Assembly: GCA_016721425.1 (NCBI GenBank)
Contig: JADKID010000043.1
Span: 186,001 to 250,000, forward strand
DNA length: 64,000 nucleotides
Reading direction: 5' to 3'
Origin: Bryobacterales bacterium
GTDB taxonomy: Bacteria > Acidobacteriota > Terriglobia > Bryobacterales > Bryobacteraceae
The notes under the pieces were generated by a model. It had not been told where the DNA came from and ran no database searches. It worked only from the letters and a program-made list of their open reading frames with translations. Shown one piece after another: positions 1-8,031 of the stretch. The first letter of the stretch is position 1, and each line of letters opens with the position of its first letter. The position numbers were made by a program, and so were the translations under genes.

Positions 1-1
1 C

Positions 2-223
2 TACGCCGAGCCGCCCGCCGGATCGATGCCCAATCTCGCCATGCCCGTGCTGATGTTTCACGGCCTGAAGGACACGTATCTGCTTTCGGGCGCGCTCAAC
101 AATACGTGGGACTGGATGGACGCCGACTTCACTTTGGTGACGGTGCCCAAGGCCGGCCACTTCGTTCAGTACGACGCCGCGGATCTGGTTACGCGCACAA
201 TGCGCGCCTGGCTGCTGCGGTGA
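2..223 (+). CDS. Alpha/beta hydrolase, C-terminal fragment
   Basis: Only the last 73 residues lie in the window; the gene begins to the left of base 1 and the reading frame is open from base 2. The fragment contains the strand LAMPVLMFHGLKD with the acidic residue typical of the alpha/beta-hydrolase fold, followed by VPKAGHFVQYD, where the GH is the usual context of the catalytic histidine. This spacing fits epoxide hydrolase or haloalkane dehalogenase-like members. The nucleophile elbow is off the window, so the substrate cannot be judged. It ends 22 bases before the next gene and may be co-transcribed with it. Confidence 0.75.
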   Translation, partial: YAEPPAGSMPNLAMPVLMFHGLKDTYLLSGALNNTWDWMDADFTLVTVPKAGHFVQYDAADLVTRTMRAWLLR

Positions 224-245
224 GCGCAAAAGTAAGGAGAAGGCA

Positions 246-974
246 ATGCCGAAACTGTTGATTCCGATTCTGCTCTTGAGCGCCGCCGTCCTGCCGGCGC
301 AAACGCCGCCCCCGGGCGTTGGGACCAGCACTTGGGTTCGCGAAGATGTGTTTGCCGGATTCATGGCCAACGACATGGACCGCTTCGCCCGCGGCCTGAA
401 GAAACTGGACGCGATCCTGGAGCGCAATCCGCGGGCACTCGATGCCGTTTGCTGGAAGGGCGGCGCCGAGCTGTGGCTGGCTGCGCGGGCGCACGAAACC
501 GGCCGGACGGCTGAATTCGATCCGCTCTATGCCAAGGCTCTCGGCACCCTCGGGCAGTGCCGGAAAGCGGCCGAGGGTACGCCTTACCTGGAGGCCGTGC
601 ATGCCATCAGCGGCGGGGTCTGGGTGGTTGTCGCCGATCGCCTCCCGGCTCGCCTGCGCCAGGAAGCGTGGACGAACGTCAAGGTTCATTACACCGCGCT
701 TCAGCTAGCCCAGAAGGACTTCTTCGAGAAGATGCCCGTGCACATGAAAGGGGAGGTTCTGGCCGGCCTCGCCCAGGCGGCCCAGCGCCTCGGCGAGCAA
801 CAGGAACTGGAGCAGCGTCTCCGGGCCGTCATCGATCAACTCCCGGGCAGTGTCTACGCCAGCCGCGCCAAACGCTGGCAGGAAAATCCAGCCGTCGCCG
901 CCACCACCTCCATGACCTGCCAAACCTGTCACGACGCGGGCCGGCTGGAGGCAGTCCTCAAGAGACAGAAGTAG
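246..974 (+). CDS. Secreted protein with C-terminal CxxCH motif, function unknown
   Basis: A 242-residue protein with a clear signal peptide (residues 1-19, ending LPAQ) and an AAGGAG ribosome-binding site 8 bases before the ATG. The body is helical, with repeated patterns resembling tetratricopeptide helices. Near the end is Cys225-Gln-Thr-Cys228-His229, a CxxCH pattern that could bind one c-type haem covalently or could simply be a redox cysteine pair. No other cytochrome feature, such as a distal methionine motif, is obvious. The last 17 bases overlap the 3' end of the convergent regulator gene. No family is recognised; a periplasmic or extracytoplasmic role is inferred. Confidence 0.7.
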   Translation: MPKLLIPILLLSAAVLPAQTPPPGVGTSTWVREDVFAGFMANDMDRFARGLKKLDAILERNPRALDAVCWKGGAELWLAARAHETGRTAEFDPLYAKALGTLGQCRKAAEGTPYLEAVHAISGGVWVVVADRLPARLRQEAWTNVKVHYTALQLAQKDFFEKMPVHMKGEVLAGLAQAAQRLGEQQELEQRLRAVIDQLPGSVYASRAKRWQENPAVAATTSMTCQTCHDAGRLEAVLKRQK

Positions 975-2073
975 GTTCCGGATAGATCTCATCGATGTTG
1001 CCGGCGTGCAGCACCAGGTGTTCGGTATACACAGCCGGAGGGGCCGCCTCGCCATTGGCGAGCGAGCAGGCCAGATGGATCAGCTTCTGCCCGTAGCGCT
1101 CCGGGAAGTAGGCCACCGAGGCGCGGAAGCAACTGCCCGCGCGCCGGATTGCCCGGCGGCCCTCCTGGGCGGCGTTGTGTCCCACGATCATCACGCTGCT
1201 CTCCCTGCCGGCCTCCCGCACAGCATCCATCGCACCCAAGGCGCTGAGGTCGTTGAAGCCCGAAACCAGCAGGCGGGCGTCCGGATCGAGTTGACCCAGC
1301 AGCGTCCGCATCGCCTCCCGGCTGGAGTCCTGATGGGCCAGGCCCTCCAGATGCAGCACCTGCGAGTCCTGCACCTGGCCAAGAACCTCCCGCAGGCCTA
1401 CCAGCACGCCCGTGAGGCGCGCGTGGACGCTGGTCCTGGTCTGTGGACCCTCCACCAGCACCACCCGGTCAAACCGCCCTTTCCACTCGTCCCGCGCATA
1501 GCGGCCCAGGGTCTGGCCCGCCATCTTGCCCGCCTGGTAGTTGTTGGCGCCAAAGTAGACGCCGCCCTGCACCGGCCGCTCTACCGTGATGAAGGGCACG
1601 GAGGCGCTGAAGAGCGAATCCGCCACCATGTAGCCCAGCGACTCCACCGGTTGGAAGAAAATCGCCACGTCCACCCGGGCGTTCCGCATGGTCTGGGCAT
1701 GGCTCATGGCCGTGGCGCTATCGTCCTCGGCATTGTCGAGCATCAGCACGTCCACGCCGGCCTCGTCGGCGGCCTGCCGCAAGGATGCCGTCACATCCAA
1801 GCGGAACTGGTTGCCCGAAAGCGGGCCGAAGTAGCCCACCAGGATGCGGCGGCGGCGCGTCGCGGGCCGGTAGCGCTTGTCCTCCGCCCGCCGCACGTAG
1901 CCCCGCTCTTGCAGAGTCTGCAACAACCGGTAAACCGCCAGCCGCTGGATGCCGGTGGCCGAGGCGACCTCCTGAATGGTGACGGGGTGCCGCGCGCTCT
2001 CCACCGCCTCCAGCACGCTCAGGCCCTTGTCGAGAGTGGTTGGCTTGCTCTGTTTCGAATCGGCACTTGACAT
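958..2073 (-). CDS. Transcriptional regulator: IclR-type HTH fused to LacI-type sugar-binding domain
   Basis: A 371-residue protein. Residues about 12-70 form an IclR-like winged helix (LDKGLSVLEAVE, then TIQEVASATGI and RLLQTLQERGYV). Residues about 77-365 form a periplasmic-binding-protein type 1 domain as in LacI and ribose-binding proteins (ILVGYFGP, VDVAIFFQPVES, GVYFGANNYQAGKMAG, DARLLVSGFNDLSALGAMDA). IclR regulators normally carry a GAF-like effector domain, so this domain pairing is unusual. It is divergent from the transporter/isomerase/rhamnosidase operon with a palindromic site between, so it probably regulates that operon in response to a sugar. Sensing of rhamnose or a related sugar is inference. 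Confidence 0.85.
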   Translation of the reverse strand: MSSADSKQSKPTTLDKGLSVLEAVESARHPVTIQEVASATGIQRLAVYRLLQTLQERGYVRRAEDKRYRPATRRRRILVGYFGPLSGNQFRLDVTASLRQAADEAGVDVLMLDNAEDDSATAMSHAQTMRNARVDVAIFFQPVESLGYMVADSLFSASVPFITVERPVQGGVYFGANNYQAGKMAGQTLGRYARDEWKGRFDRVVLVEGPQTRTSVHARLTGVLVGLREVLGQVQDSQVLHLEGLAHQDSSREAMRTLLGQLDPDARLLVSGFNDLSALGAMDAVREAGRESSVMIVGHNAAQEGRRAIRRAGSCFRASVAYFPERYGQKLIHLACSLANGEAAPPAVYTEHLVLHAGNIDEIYPEPTSVS

Positions 2074-2119
2074 GGGCGTCGCTTGGTCGTAGAAGTGAGT
2101 GCGTCAGGTGAACTCACTA

Positions 2120-2134
2120 GTTCATTATATGAAC
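2120..2134. promoter_or_regulatory. Palindromic candidate operator between divergent genes
   Basis: A perfect inverted repeat with 6-base arms, GTTCAT and ATGAAC, separated by TAT. It lies in the short space between the regulator start at 2073 and the MFS start, and its right arm covers the proposed MFS start codon. A second short inverted repeat, GTGA-AC-TCAC, lies just upstream at 2109-2118. IclR-family operators are often palindromes of about 15 bases, so this is a good candidate binding site for the adjacent regulator. The functional assignment is inference. Confidence 0.45.
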
Positions 2135-3340
2135 ATATCAATGCCTCCAGCCCGCGCGTGGATCCTGTGCACCCTGCTCTTCCTGGCGACGGCCCTGAGC
2201 TTTCTGGATCGTCAGGTGCTCAGCGTGCTGGCGCCCCAACTGATGGGTGAGTTCAGCATGACCAACGCGGTCTACTCGCGCGTCGTGTTCGCCTTCGTAC
2301 TGAGCTACACGGTGATGTTCTCGCTCGGAGGGCGCCTGATGGACAGGCTTGGGACGCGCCTGGGGCTGCTGCTGTCGGTGGCGGTCTGGACGGCTGCCAG
2401 CGCCGCCCACGCCTTCGCTACGGGGCCTTGGAGCCTCGGCGCGGGCCGTCTCTTCCTGGGGGTGGGCGAGGGCGCCTGCTTCCCGGCGGCCACCAAAGGC
2501 GCGGTGGAGTGGATGCCGCCCGAGAAGCGCGCGCTGGCCGTCGGATTCGCCAACGGCGGCTCGGCGTTCGGGGCCGTGCTGGCTCCGCCGCTCACCGCGT
2601 GGTGGGCCGGCGTGTTCGGCTGGCGGGGCGTTTTTCTGGCGACGGCGATCCTTGGCGTGGCGTGGCTGATCGCGTGGCAAATGGCGTTCCGCGGATTGCC
2701 GGCCTCCGTCTCTCAGGGCGGTAGGAGCGGCCCAGGGGTGAGCTTCCGGTCTTTGCTGGCGCGGCCCGCCGTGCGGCGCCTGCTGATCGCGCGGTTCTTC
2801 TTCGATCCGGTGTTCTACTTCTACATGTTCTGGATTCCGCAATACCTTTCGCGCGAGCGGCATCTGTCGCTGGCCGAAATCGGCGCGCTCACATGGATCC
2901 CGTTCTTCGCGCTGGGCATCACCAACATCGTGGCCGGCCGCGTCTCCGATAGCCTGGTGTCGCGGGGGTGGGAGCCGCGCCGCGCCCGGCTCACGCTGAT
3001 GCTGGCAGCGGCGGTGCTCACTCCGGCCTCGTGGCTGGTCACCCTGGCCGCATCGGCGCATCTGGCCATTGCGCTCATGTCCGTGCTGACCATGGCCCAT
3101 GGTTTTTGGATCGCCAACTTCGTCACCCTGATTGGTGACACCGTGGCGCCGGAAGAGGTGGGCACCGCCGTCGGTCTCACCGGTACCGCGGGCGGAGTCG
3201 CCGGGATGCTCTCGAATCTCGCCATCGGCGTCGTCGTGGACCAGTTCTCCTTCACACCCGTGTTTCTCGTCACCGCATTGCTCTACCCCGTCGCCTGGCT
3301 GATCCTGGCCGCCGGACGACGCCCGGAAAGGACCGCATGA
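2129..3340 (+). CDS. MFS transporter, probable sugar or hexuronate importer
   Basis: About 403 residues with twelve predicted membrane segments. The first loop has the MFS signature GRLMDRLGTRLGL, and segment 1 has FLDRQVLSVLAPQL, the pattern of the anion:cation symporter (ExuT/hexuronate-like) group. I place the start at the ATG at 2129; a GTG at 2099 in frame and an ATG at 2141 are alternatives. Its stop overlaps the ATG of the isomerase gene by four bases (ATGA), showing translational coupling. It probably imports the sugar released by the rhamnosidase encoded two genes downstream; the exact substrate is not shown. Confidence 0.85.
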   Translation: MNISMPPARAWILCTLLFLATALSFLDRQVLSVLAPQLMGEFSMTNAVYSRVVFAFVLSYTVMFSLGGRLMDRLGTRLGLLLSVAVWTAASAAHAFATGPWSLGAGRLFLGVGEGACFPAATKGAVEWMPPEKRALAVGFANGGSAFGAVLAPPLTAWWAGVFGWRGVFLATAILGVAWLIAWQMAFRGLPASVSQGGRSGPGVSFRSLLARPAVRRLLIARFFFDPVFYFYMFWIPQYLSRERHLSLAEIGALTWIPFFALGITNIVAGRVSDSLVSRGWEPRRARLTLMLAAAVLTPASWLVTLAASAHLAIALMSVLTMAHGFWIANFVTLIGDTVAPEEVGTAVGLTGTAGGVAGMLSNLAIGVVVDQFSFTPVFLVTALLYPVAWLILAAGRRPERTA

Positions 3341-4800
3341 ACATCGAACGCCGCAAACCACGCACCGCCCGTGTGGGCATCTTTGGCGTGGGCTATCACG
3401 TCTATTGGGATCAGTTCCCCGGCCTGCTCGATGAGCTCCTCGCCAAGCTCGCCGTGCTCGATGGCCGCGTGCGCGCCACCGGCGTGGAGGTCTTCAACTA
3501 CGGCATGGTCGACAAAGCGCAGGCCGCCTATGCACTGGTCCCGCGCCTGAAGGCAGATGATCTCGACCTCATCTTCTGCGACATGCTCACCTACGCCACC
3601 TCGGCGACCTTCGGCGTGATCGTGCGCAATCTCGATGTGCCCATCGTCCTCGTCGCGCTTCAGCCCATGGCCGCGATGGACTACGCCCGCGCCACCACGC
3701 GCATGCAACTCGCCAATGACGATTTCTGCTCCGTCCCCGAATTCACCGGCGTGGCCATCCGCATGGGCAAGCGCCCGCCGGAGATGATTCTCGGTACGCT
3801 ACACGATGATCCCGCGGCCGAGGCCGAGCTCATCGAATGGTGCGATATCGCCATGGCGCTGCACGATCTGCGCAACGCGCGCATCGGCCATTTTGGCCAC
3901 CCCATCGAGCACATGCTCGATATGCAGACGGATCAGACCGCGCTCACCGCCGCCTTTGGCTGCCACATTGTGCAGACCGAGGCCGACGACCTGCTGGCGC
4001 TGGAGCGGCAGGTGACCGACGAAGAGACCGCCCGCAAGCGCGCCGAGATCCTGAACCTGTTCGACACGCCCGACCCCGGCGCGGACCCGGTCACGCGCAA
4101 GCTCACGCCAGAGCACCTGGAGACCGCTGCCCGCGTCGCCGTCACGCTGGATAAATTCGTTGCCCACCACGAGCTTGATGGTCTGGCCTACTACTATGAA
4201 GGCCAGCCGGGCAGCGCGTTGCGCTCTATCGTCACGAATCTGATTGTCGGCAACTCTCTCCTCACCGCCGCCGGATTCCCCATGTGCGGCGAGTCCGATC
4301 TGAAAACCTGCATCGCCATGCTACTGATGGACCGCCTGAACATCGGCGGCAGCTTCGCCGAATTCCATCCCGTCGATTTCAAGGAAGGCTTCGTGCTGGT
4401 CGGCCACGACGGCCCGCACCACATCAACATCGCCGAGGGCAGGCCCGCGCTACGCAGCCTGGTGCAGTATCACGGCAAGCCGGGCAGCGGCGCCAGCGTG
4501 GAGTTTCGCATCAAGGACGGCCCCATCACGATGCTGAGCATGGGCCTGAACGCCGCCGGCAAATTCCACTTCGTCATCGCCGAGGGGCAGAGCATGCACG
4601 GGGCTATTCCCGCCACGGGCAACACCAACACGCGCGGCTTCTTCCTGCCCGATATCCGAACCTTCCTCAAACGCTGGGTCGCCGCCGGCCCCACTCATCA
4701 TTTCGCTCTCGGCATCGGCCATCACGCCCGCGCGCTGGGCCGTATTGCTGATATCCTCGGCCTCGATCACGTCCTCGTCACTCCGGAGAACCGCGCATGA
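3337..4800 (+). CDS. L-arabinose/L-fucose isomerase-fold aldose isomerase
   Basis: A 487-residue cytoplasmic protein similar in length and plan to L-arabinose isomerase. The four metal-binding and catalytic residues of AraA can be placed: Glu319 in CGESDLKTC, Glu342 in FAEFHPVDF, His357 in VGHDGPHH and His454/455 in GPTHHFALG. The N-terminal third has the Rossmann-like start RVGIFGVGYHVYWDQF. It sits between a transporter and an alpha-L-rhamnosidase, coupled to both by ATGA overlaps, so its natural substrate may be L-rhamnose, L-fucose or another aldose rather than arabinose. No kinase or aldolase for the next steps is present in this operon. Confidence 0.8.
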   Translation: MNIERRKPRTARVGIFGVGYHVYWDQFPGLLDELLAKLAVLDGRVRATGVEVFNYGMVDKAQAAYALVPRLKADDLDLIFCDMLTYATSATFGVIVRNLDVPIVLVALQPMAAMDYARATTRMQLANDDFCSVPEFTGVAIRMGKRPPEMILGTLHDDPAAEAELIEWCDIAMALHDLRNARIGHFGHPIEHMLDMQTDQTALTAAFGCHIVQTEADDLLALERQVTDEETARKRAEILNLFDTPDPGADPVTRKLTPEHLETAARVAVTLDKFVAHHELDGLAYYYEGQPGSALRSIVTNLIVGNSLLTAAGFPMCGESDLKTCIAMLLMDRLNIGGSFAEFHPVDFKEGFVLVGHDGPHHINIAEGRPALRSLVQYHGKPGSGASVEFRIKDGPITMLSMGLNAAGKFHFVIAEGQSMHGAIPATGNTNTRGFFLPDIRTFLKRWVAAGPTHHFALGIGHHARALGRIADILGLDHVLVTPENRA

Positions 4801-7800
4801 AGTGCCTGCTGTGGATCGCCTGCGGCCTGCTGATGGCTGCGCCGCCCGATGAGTTGGAGCAGGGCTTTCACCATCCGCCGCCCGCCGCCCGGCCCGATAC
4901 CTACTGGCTCTGGCTGAACGGCTTCGTCCATCCGGAGTCCGCCCGGGCAGACCTCCAGGCCATGAAAGACGCCGGCTTGGGCGGCGTGCTGATCTTTGAC
5001 ATGGGCGCAGCCGGAGACAAGTCATGGCATCCTCCCGCCGGCCCGGCGTTTCTCAGCCCGCCGTGGATGGCTCAGTTCAAGACTTCCGTCGAACAAGCCC
5101 GCGCGCTGGGGCTCGCGGTGGATTTCTCCGTCATCAGCAGTTGGGATATGGGCGGTCACTGGATTGAACCGCGCTATGCCAGCAAGGGGCTCTTCACCAT
5201 GGAGACCACTGTCGAAGGGGGCGGGGCCGTAGACACGGTGCTGCCGTTCCCGCTCCCGCCGCCGGCCGCGCCCAAGGGTGCCGACGGCAAGCCGGCCTTC
5301 TGGACTGACGTGGCCGCACTCGCGCTCCGCAACACCCGCCGCCTGCCCGGTCACGAATTCATCATTCGCTTCGACCCCAACGAAATCCGGACGCTCAAAG
5401 AGGTCGTGCTCGATAACGGAACGCCCAATGCGCCCGCTGACCTCGCCGCCACCATGACGCCCACGCGCGAATTCAGCGTCGCCTTCTCGTCCACCGGCAC
5501 GCAGGAAGCGGACTTCCGCGAGGCCGTCCGAGGCACGTTGCCCGCCGCCGCCGGAGCGCAGCGCTTCCCTGTGCCCGCCGGCGCCACAGGCCGGTACGTC
5601 CGGCTACGGCTGCTCAGTGGCCACGACAGCACAAGGCCGCGCTGGACCCTCGGTGAGTTCTCCGTCATCGACGCCAAGGGCGAGAGTGTCGCCGCCTCCC
5701 GTCAGGCCGACAACCGTCGCAACGGCGCGCTCATGGTCAGCTCACCCACGCCGCTCGGCTACGACGGCGCCTGGAATCTCGATAATCTCCACGATGGCTC
5801 CACGCAAGGCCCCGGCGGCGTTTTCGCCAGCGCCGGACTCCCCGCATTCCAACTCGATAGCGCCGCCGCGGTTGTCGATCTCACCACCAAGGTCGATCGC
5901 GCCGGCCGCCTCCGTTGGAACGCCCCCGCCGGCAACTGGACCATCCTGCGCTACGTCTGCATGAACACCGGCGAACGCCTCAAGGTGCCCAGCCCCAACT
6001 CCGATGGCTGGGCCACCGATCACCTGGATCCCGAGGCTACCCGCGTTCACATGGATTACGTCATCGCCCGCCTCCGCGAGACCTTTGGAGACCTCCGCGC
6101 CAGTGGCATCAAAAACCTCTACCTCGCCAGCTACGAAGTGCGCGGCCTGGTTTGGTCTCCCGGTTTCACCAAGGAGTTTCTGCGCCGCCGCGGTTACGAT
6201 ATGACGCCCTACCTCCCCGCCATCTTCGGCGCCCGCATCGGCGGCGAGGAGCACACCGCGCGCTTCCTCTTCGATTACCGCAAGACCTTGGGCGAGGTGC
6301 TGGTCTCCGCCTACTACGACGCTGCCCGCCAGGCCGCCCACGCCGCCGGCCTGGGCATCAAGTCCGAGGCCGGCGGTCCCGGCCCGCCCACCCACAATGT
6401 GCCGGTGGATTCGCTCAGCGCCCACAACGCAGTCGATGAAGTGCAGGGCGAATTCTGGCCGTTCTGGCCCAACTCAGACGCCCTCTGGGTGGTGAAGGAG
6501 AGCGCCTCCGCCGCGCATCTCTACGGCAAGCCGCGCGTGCACGAAGAGTCCTTCACGTCGTTCGAGGAGTGGCGCGAAGGGCCGCAGGATCTCAAGCCCA
6601 GCGCAGACCGCGTCTTTGGCGAAGGCGGCAACCACATCGTCTGGCATACCTGGACTCACAACGCCCCGCAGGCCGGCTTGCCCGGCTGGGCCTACGGTGC
6701 CGGTACCCACCTCAACCGCAACGTCACGTGGTGGCCCAGGGCCAAGCCATTTCTCGATTACCTCGCCCGATCGTCTTACCTGTTGCAGCGCGGGATCTTC
6801 GTCGCCGATGTGCTCTACTACTACGGCGACGGCGGCTTCAAGTTCATCCCGCCCAAGCATGTCGATCCCTCGCTCGGCCCCGGCTACGACTACGATGTCG
6901 CCAACTCCGACATCATCCTCAACCGCCTCACCGTGAAGGACGGACGCCTCACCGTGCCGGGCGGTCCCTCCTACGCCGTACTCGCACTGCCGGACTCCAA
7001 AGAAATGCACCCGGCCGTTCTGGCCAAAATTGAGAAGCTCGTCGCTGCCGGCGCCACTATTGTGGGCCCGCGGCCCGTCCGCGCCGTCGGCCTGGAGAAT
7101 CAACCCGCCGCCGATGCACAGGTCAATTCTCTCGCCGCCCGGTTCTGGAGCCGCGTCATCACCGACAAGCCGCTGCGCCAGATTCTCGCCGCAAGAAATC
7201 TCCCGCCTGATTTCACCGCCCCCGCCGGCCTCGATTTCATCCACCGCCGCGACGGTGACACCGACATCTACTTCGTCAGCAACAAGACGGATCAACCGCT
7301 GCAGGCGAACGTCCGCTTCCGCGTCGCCCAGCGCGTGCCCGAACTCTGGGACCCCATCTCCGGCGCCATCCAAACGGCCGAATCCTACCGCGTCGAGGCC
7401 AATGCCGTGGAGGTCCCGCTGGCCTTCGCCAAACACGGATCGATCTTCGTCGTCTTCCGGCGCCAGGCGCCCATCGGCAGCGTACCCGCCACGGCCCGGC
7501 CAGCCTTCGTTTCGCGCACACTCCCTATCGAGGGCGCCTGGGAGGTCGAGTTCGAAAAAGACCGCAAAGCTCCGCCGCGGATCACTCTCGCTACGCTGGA
7601 TTCCTGGACCACCCAGCCCGACCCCGGCATCCGCAACTTCTCCGGAACGGCCCGCTACCGCAAGACGTTCACTGTGCCGGCCAACTGGCAATCCTCCGGT
7701 CAGCGCGTCTTCCTCGATCTCGGCGACCTTTGGACCATCGGCGAAGCCTGGCTCAACGGCAAGCCCCTGGGCATCCTCTGGACCGCCCCCTTCCGCGCCG

Positions 7801-8027
7801 ATTGCACCGCCGCCCTGCGCGACGGCCCCAACGAGCTGATCGTTGATGTCACCAACACGTGGCTCAATCGCATAGCCGGCGACGCCCGCCTGCCCATGGC
7901 CGAGCGCATCACGCACACCAACATCCAGGCCTCCGGCTTCGTACCCTGGGCCATGCTGGAGCCCCTCCGCTCCGGCCTCTTCGGTCCCGTGCGTTTTGAG
8001 ACCGCCCCTCGCAATCAGGCACAATGA
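4797..8027 (+). CDS. Secreted glycoside hydrolase, GH106-type alpha-L-rhamnosidase
   Basis: A 1076-residue protein with a signal peptide (residues 1 to about 15). The N-terminal block with YWLWLNGFV, LGGVLIFDMG and VDFSVISSWDMGG matches the catalytic region of GH106 alpha-L-rhamnosidases, and the length is normal for that family. The middle carries barrel segments (KNLYLASYEVRG, GIKSEAGGPGPP, RVHEESFTSF). The C-terminal section from about residue 920 (TARYRKTFTVP, VFLDLGDLWTIGEAWLNGK, GPNELIVDVTNTW) is a jelly-roll like the GH2 sugar-binding domain. It is the last gene of the regulator/transporter/isomerase locus and would release L-rhamnose from plant or microbial polysaccharide outside the cytoplasm. 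Confidence 0.85.
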   Translation: MKCLLWIACGLLMAAPPDELEQGFHHPPPAARPDTYWLWLNGFVHPESARADLQAMKDAGLGGVLIFDMGAAGDKSWHPPAGPAFLSPPWMAQFKTSVEQARALGLAVDFSVISSWDMGGHWIEPRYASKGLFTMETTVEGGGAVDTVLPFPLPPPAAPKGADGKPAFWTDVAALALRNTRRLPGHEFIIRFDPNEIRTLKEVVLDNGTPNAPADLAATMTPTREFSVAFSSTGTQEADFREAVRGTLPAAAGAQRFPVPAGATGRYVRLRLLSGHDSTRPRWTLGEFSVIDAKGESVAASRQADNRRNGALMVSSPTPLGYDGAWNLDNLHDGSTQGPGGVFASAGLPAFQLDSAAAVVDLTTKVDRAGRLRWNAPAGNWTILRYVCMNTGERLKVPSPNSDGWATDHLDPEATRVHMDYVIARLRETFGDLRASGIKNLYLASYEVRGLVWSPGFTKEFLRRRGYDMTPYLPAIFGARIGGEEHTARFLFDYRKTLGEVLVSAYYDAARQAAHAAGLGIKSEAGGPGPPTHNVPVDSLSAHNAVDEVQGEFWPFWPNSDALWVVKESASAAHLYGKPRVHEESFTSFEEWREGPQDLKPSADRVFGEGGNHIVWHTWTHNAPQAGLPGWAYGAGTHLNRNVTWWPRAKPFLDYLARSSYLLQRGIFVADVLYYYGDGGFKFIPPKHVDPSLGPGYDYDVANSDIILNRLTVKDGRLTVPGGPSYAVLALPDSKEMHPAVLAKIEKLVAAGATIVGPRPVRAVGLENQPAADAQVNSLAARFWSRVITDKPLRQILAARNLPPDFTAPAGLDFIHRRDGDTDIYFVSNKTDQPLQANVRFRVAQRVPELWDPISGAIQTAESYRVEANAVEVPLAFAKHGSIFVVFRRQAPIGSVPATARPAFVSRTLPIEGAWEVEFEKDRKAPPRITLATLDSWTTQPDPGIRNFSGTARYRKTFTVPANWQSSGQRVFLDLGDLWTIGEAWLNGKPLGILWTAPFRADCTAALRDGPNELIVDVTNTWLNRIAGDARLPMAERITHTNIQASGFVPWAMLEPLRSGLFGPVRFETAPRNQAQ

Positions 8028-8031
8028 CCGT

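Noticed and set aside
1006..2070. 354-codon plus-strand frame opposite the regulator gene
   Set aside because: Shadow of the regulator; histidine- and arginine-rich with no domain.
2138..3361. 407-codon minus-strand frame opposite the first MFS gene
   Set aside because: Rich in arginine, glutamine and histidine; typical antisense of a membrane-protein gene.
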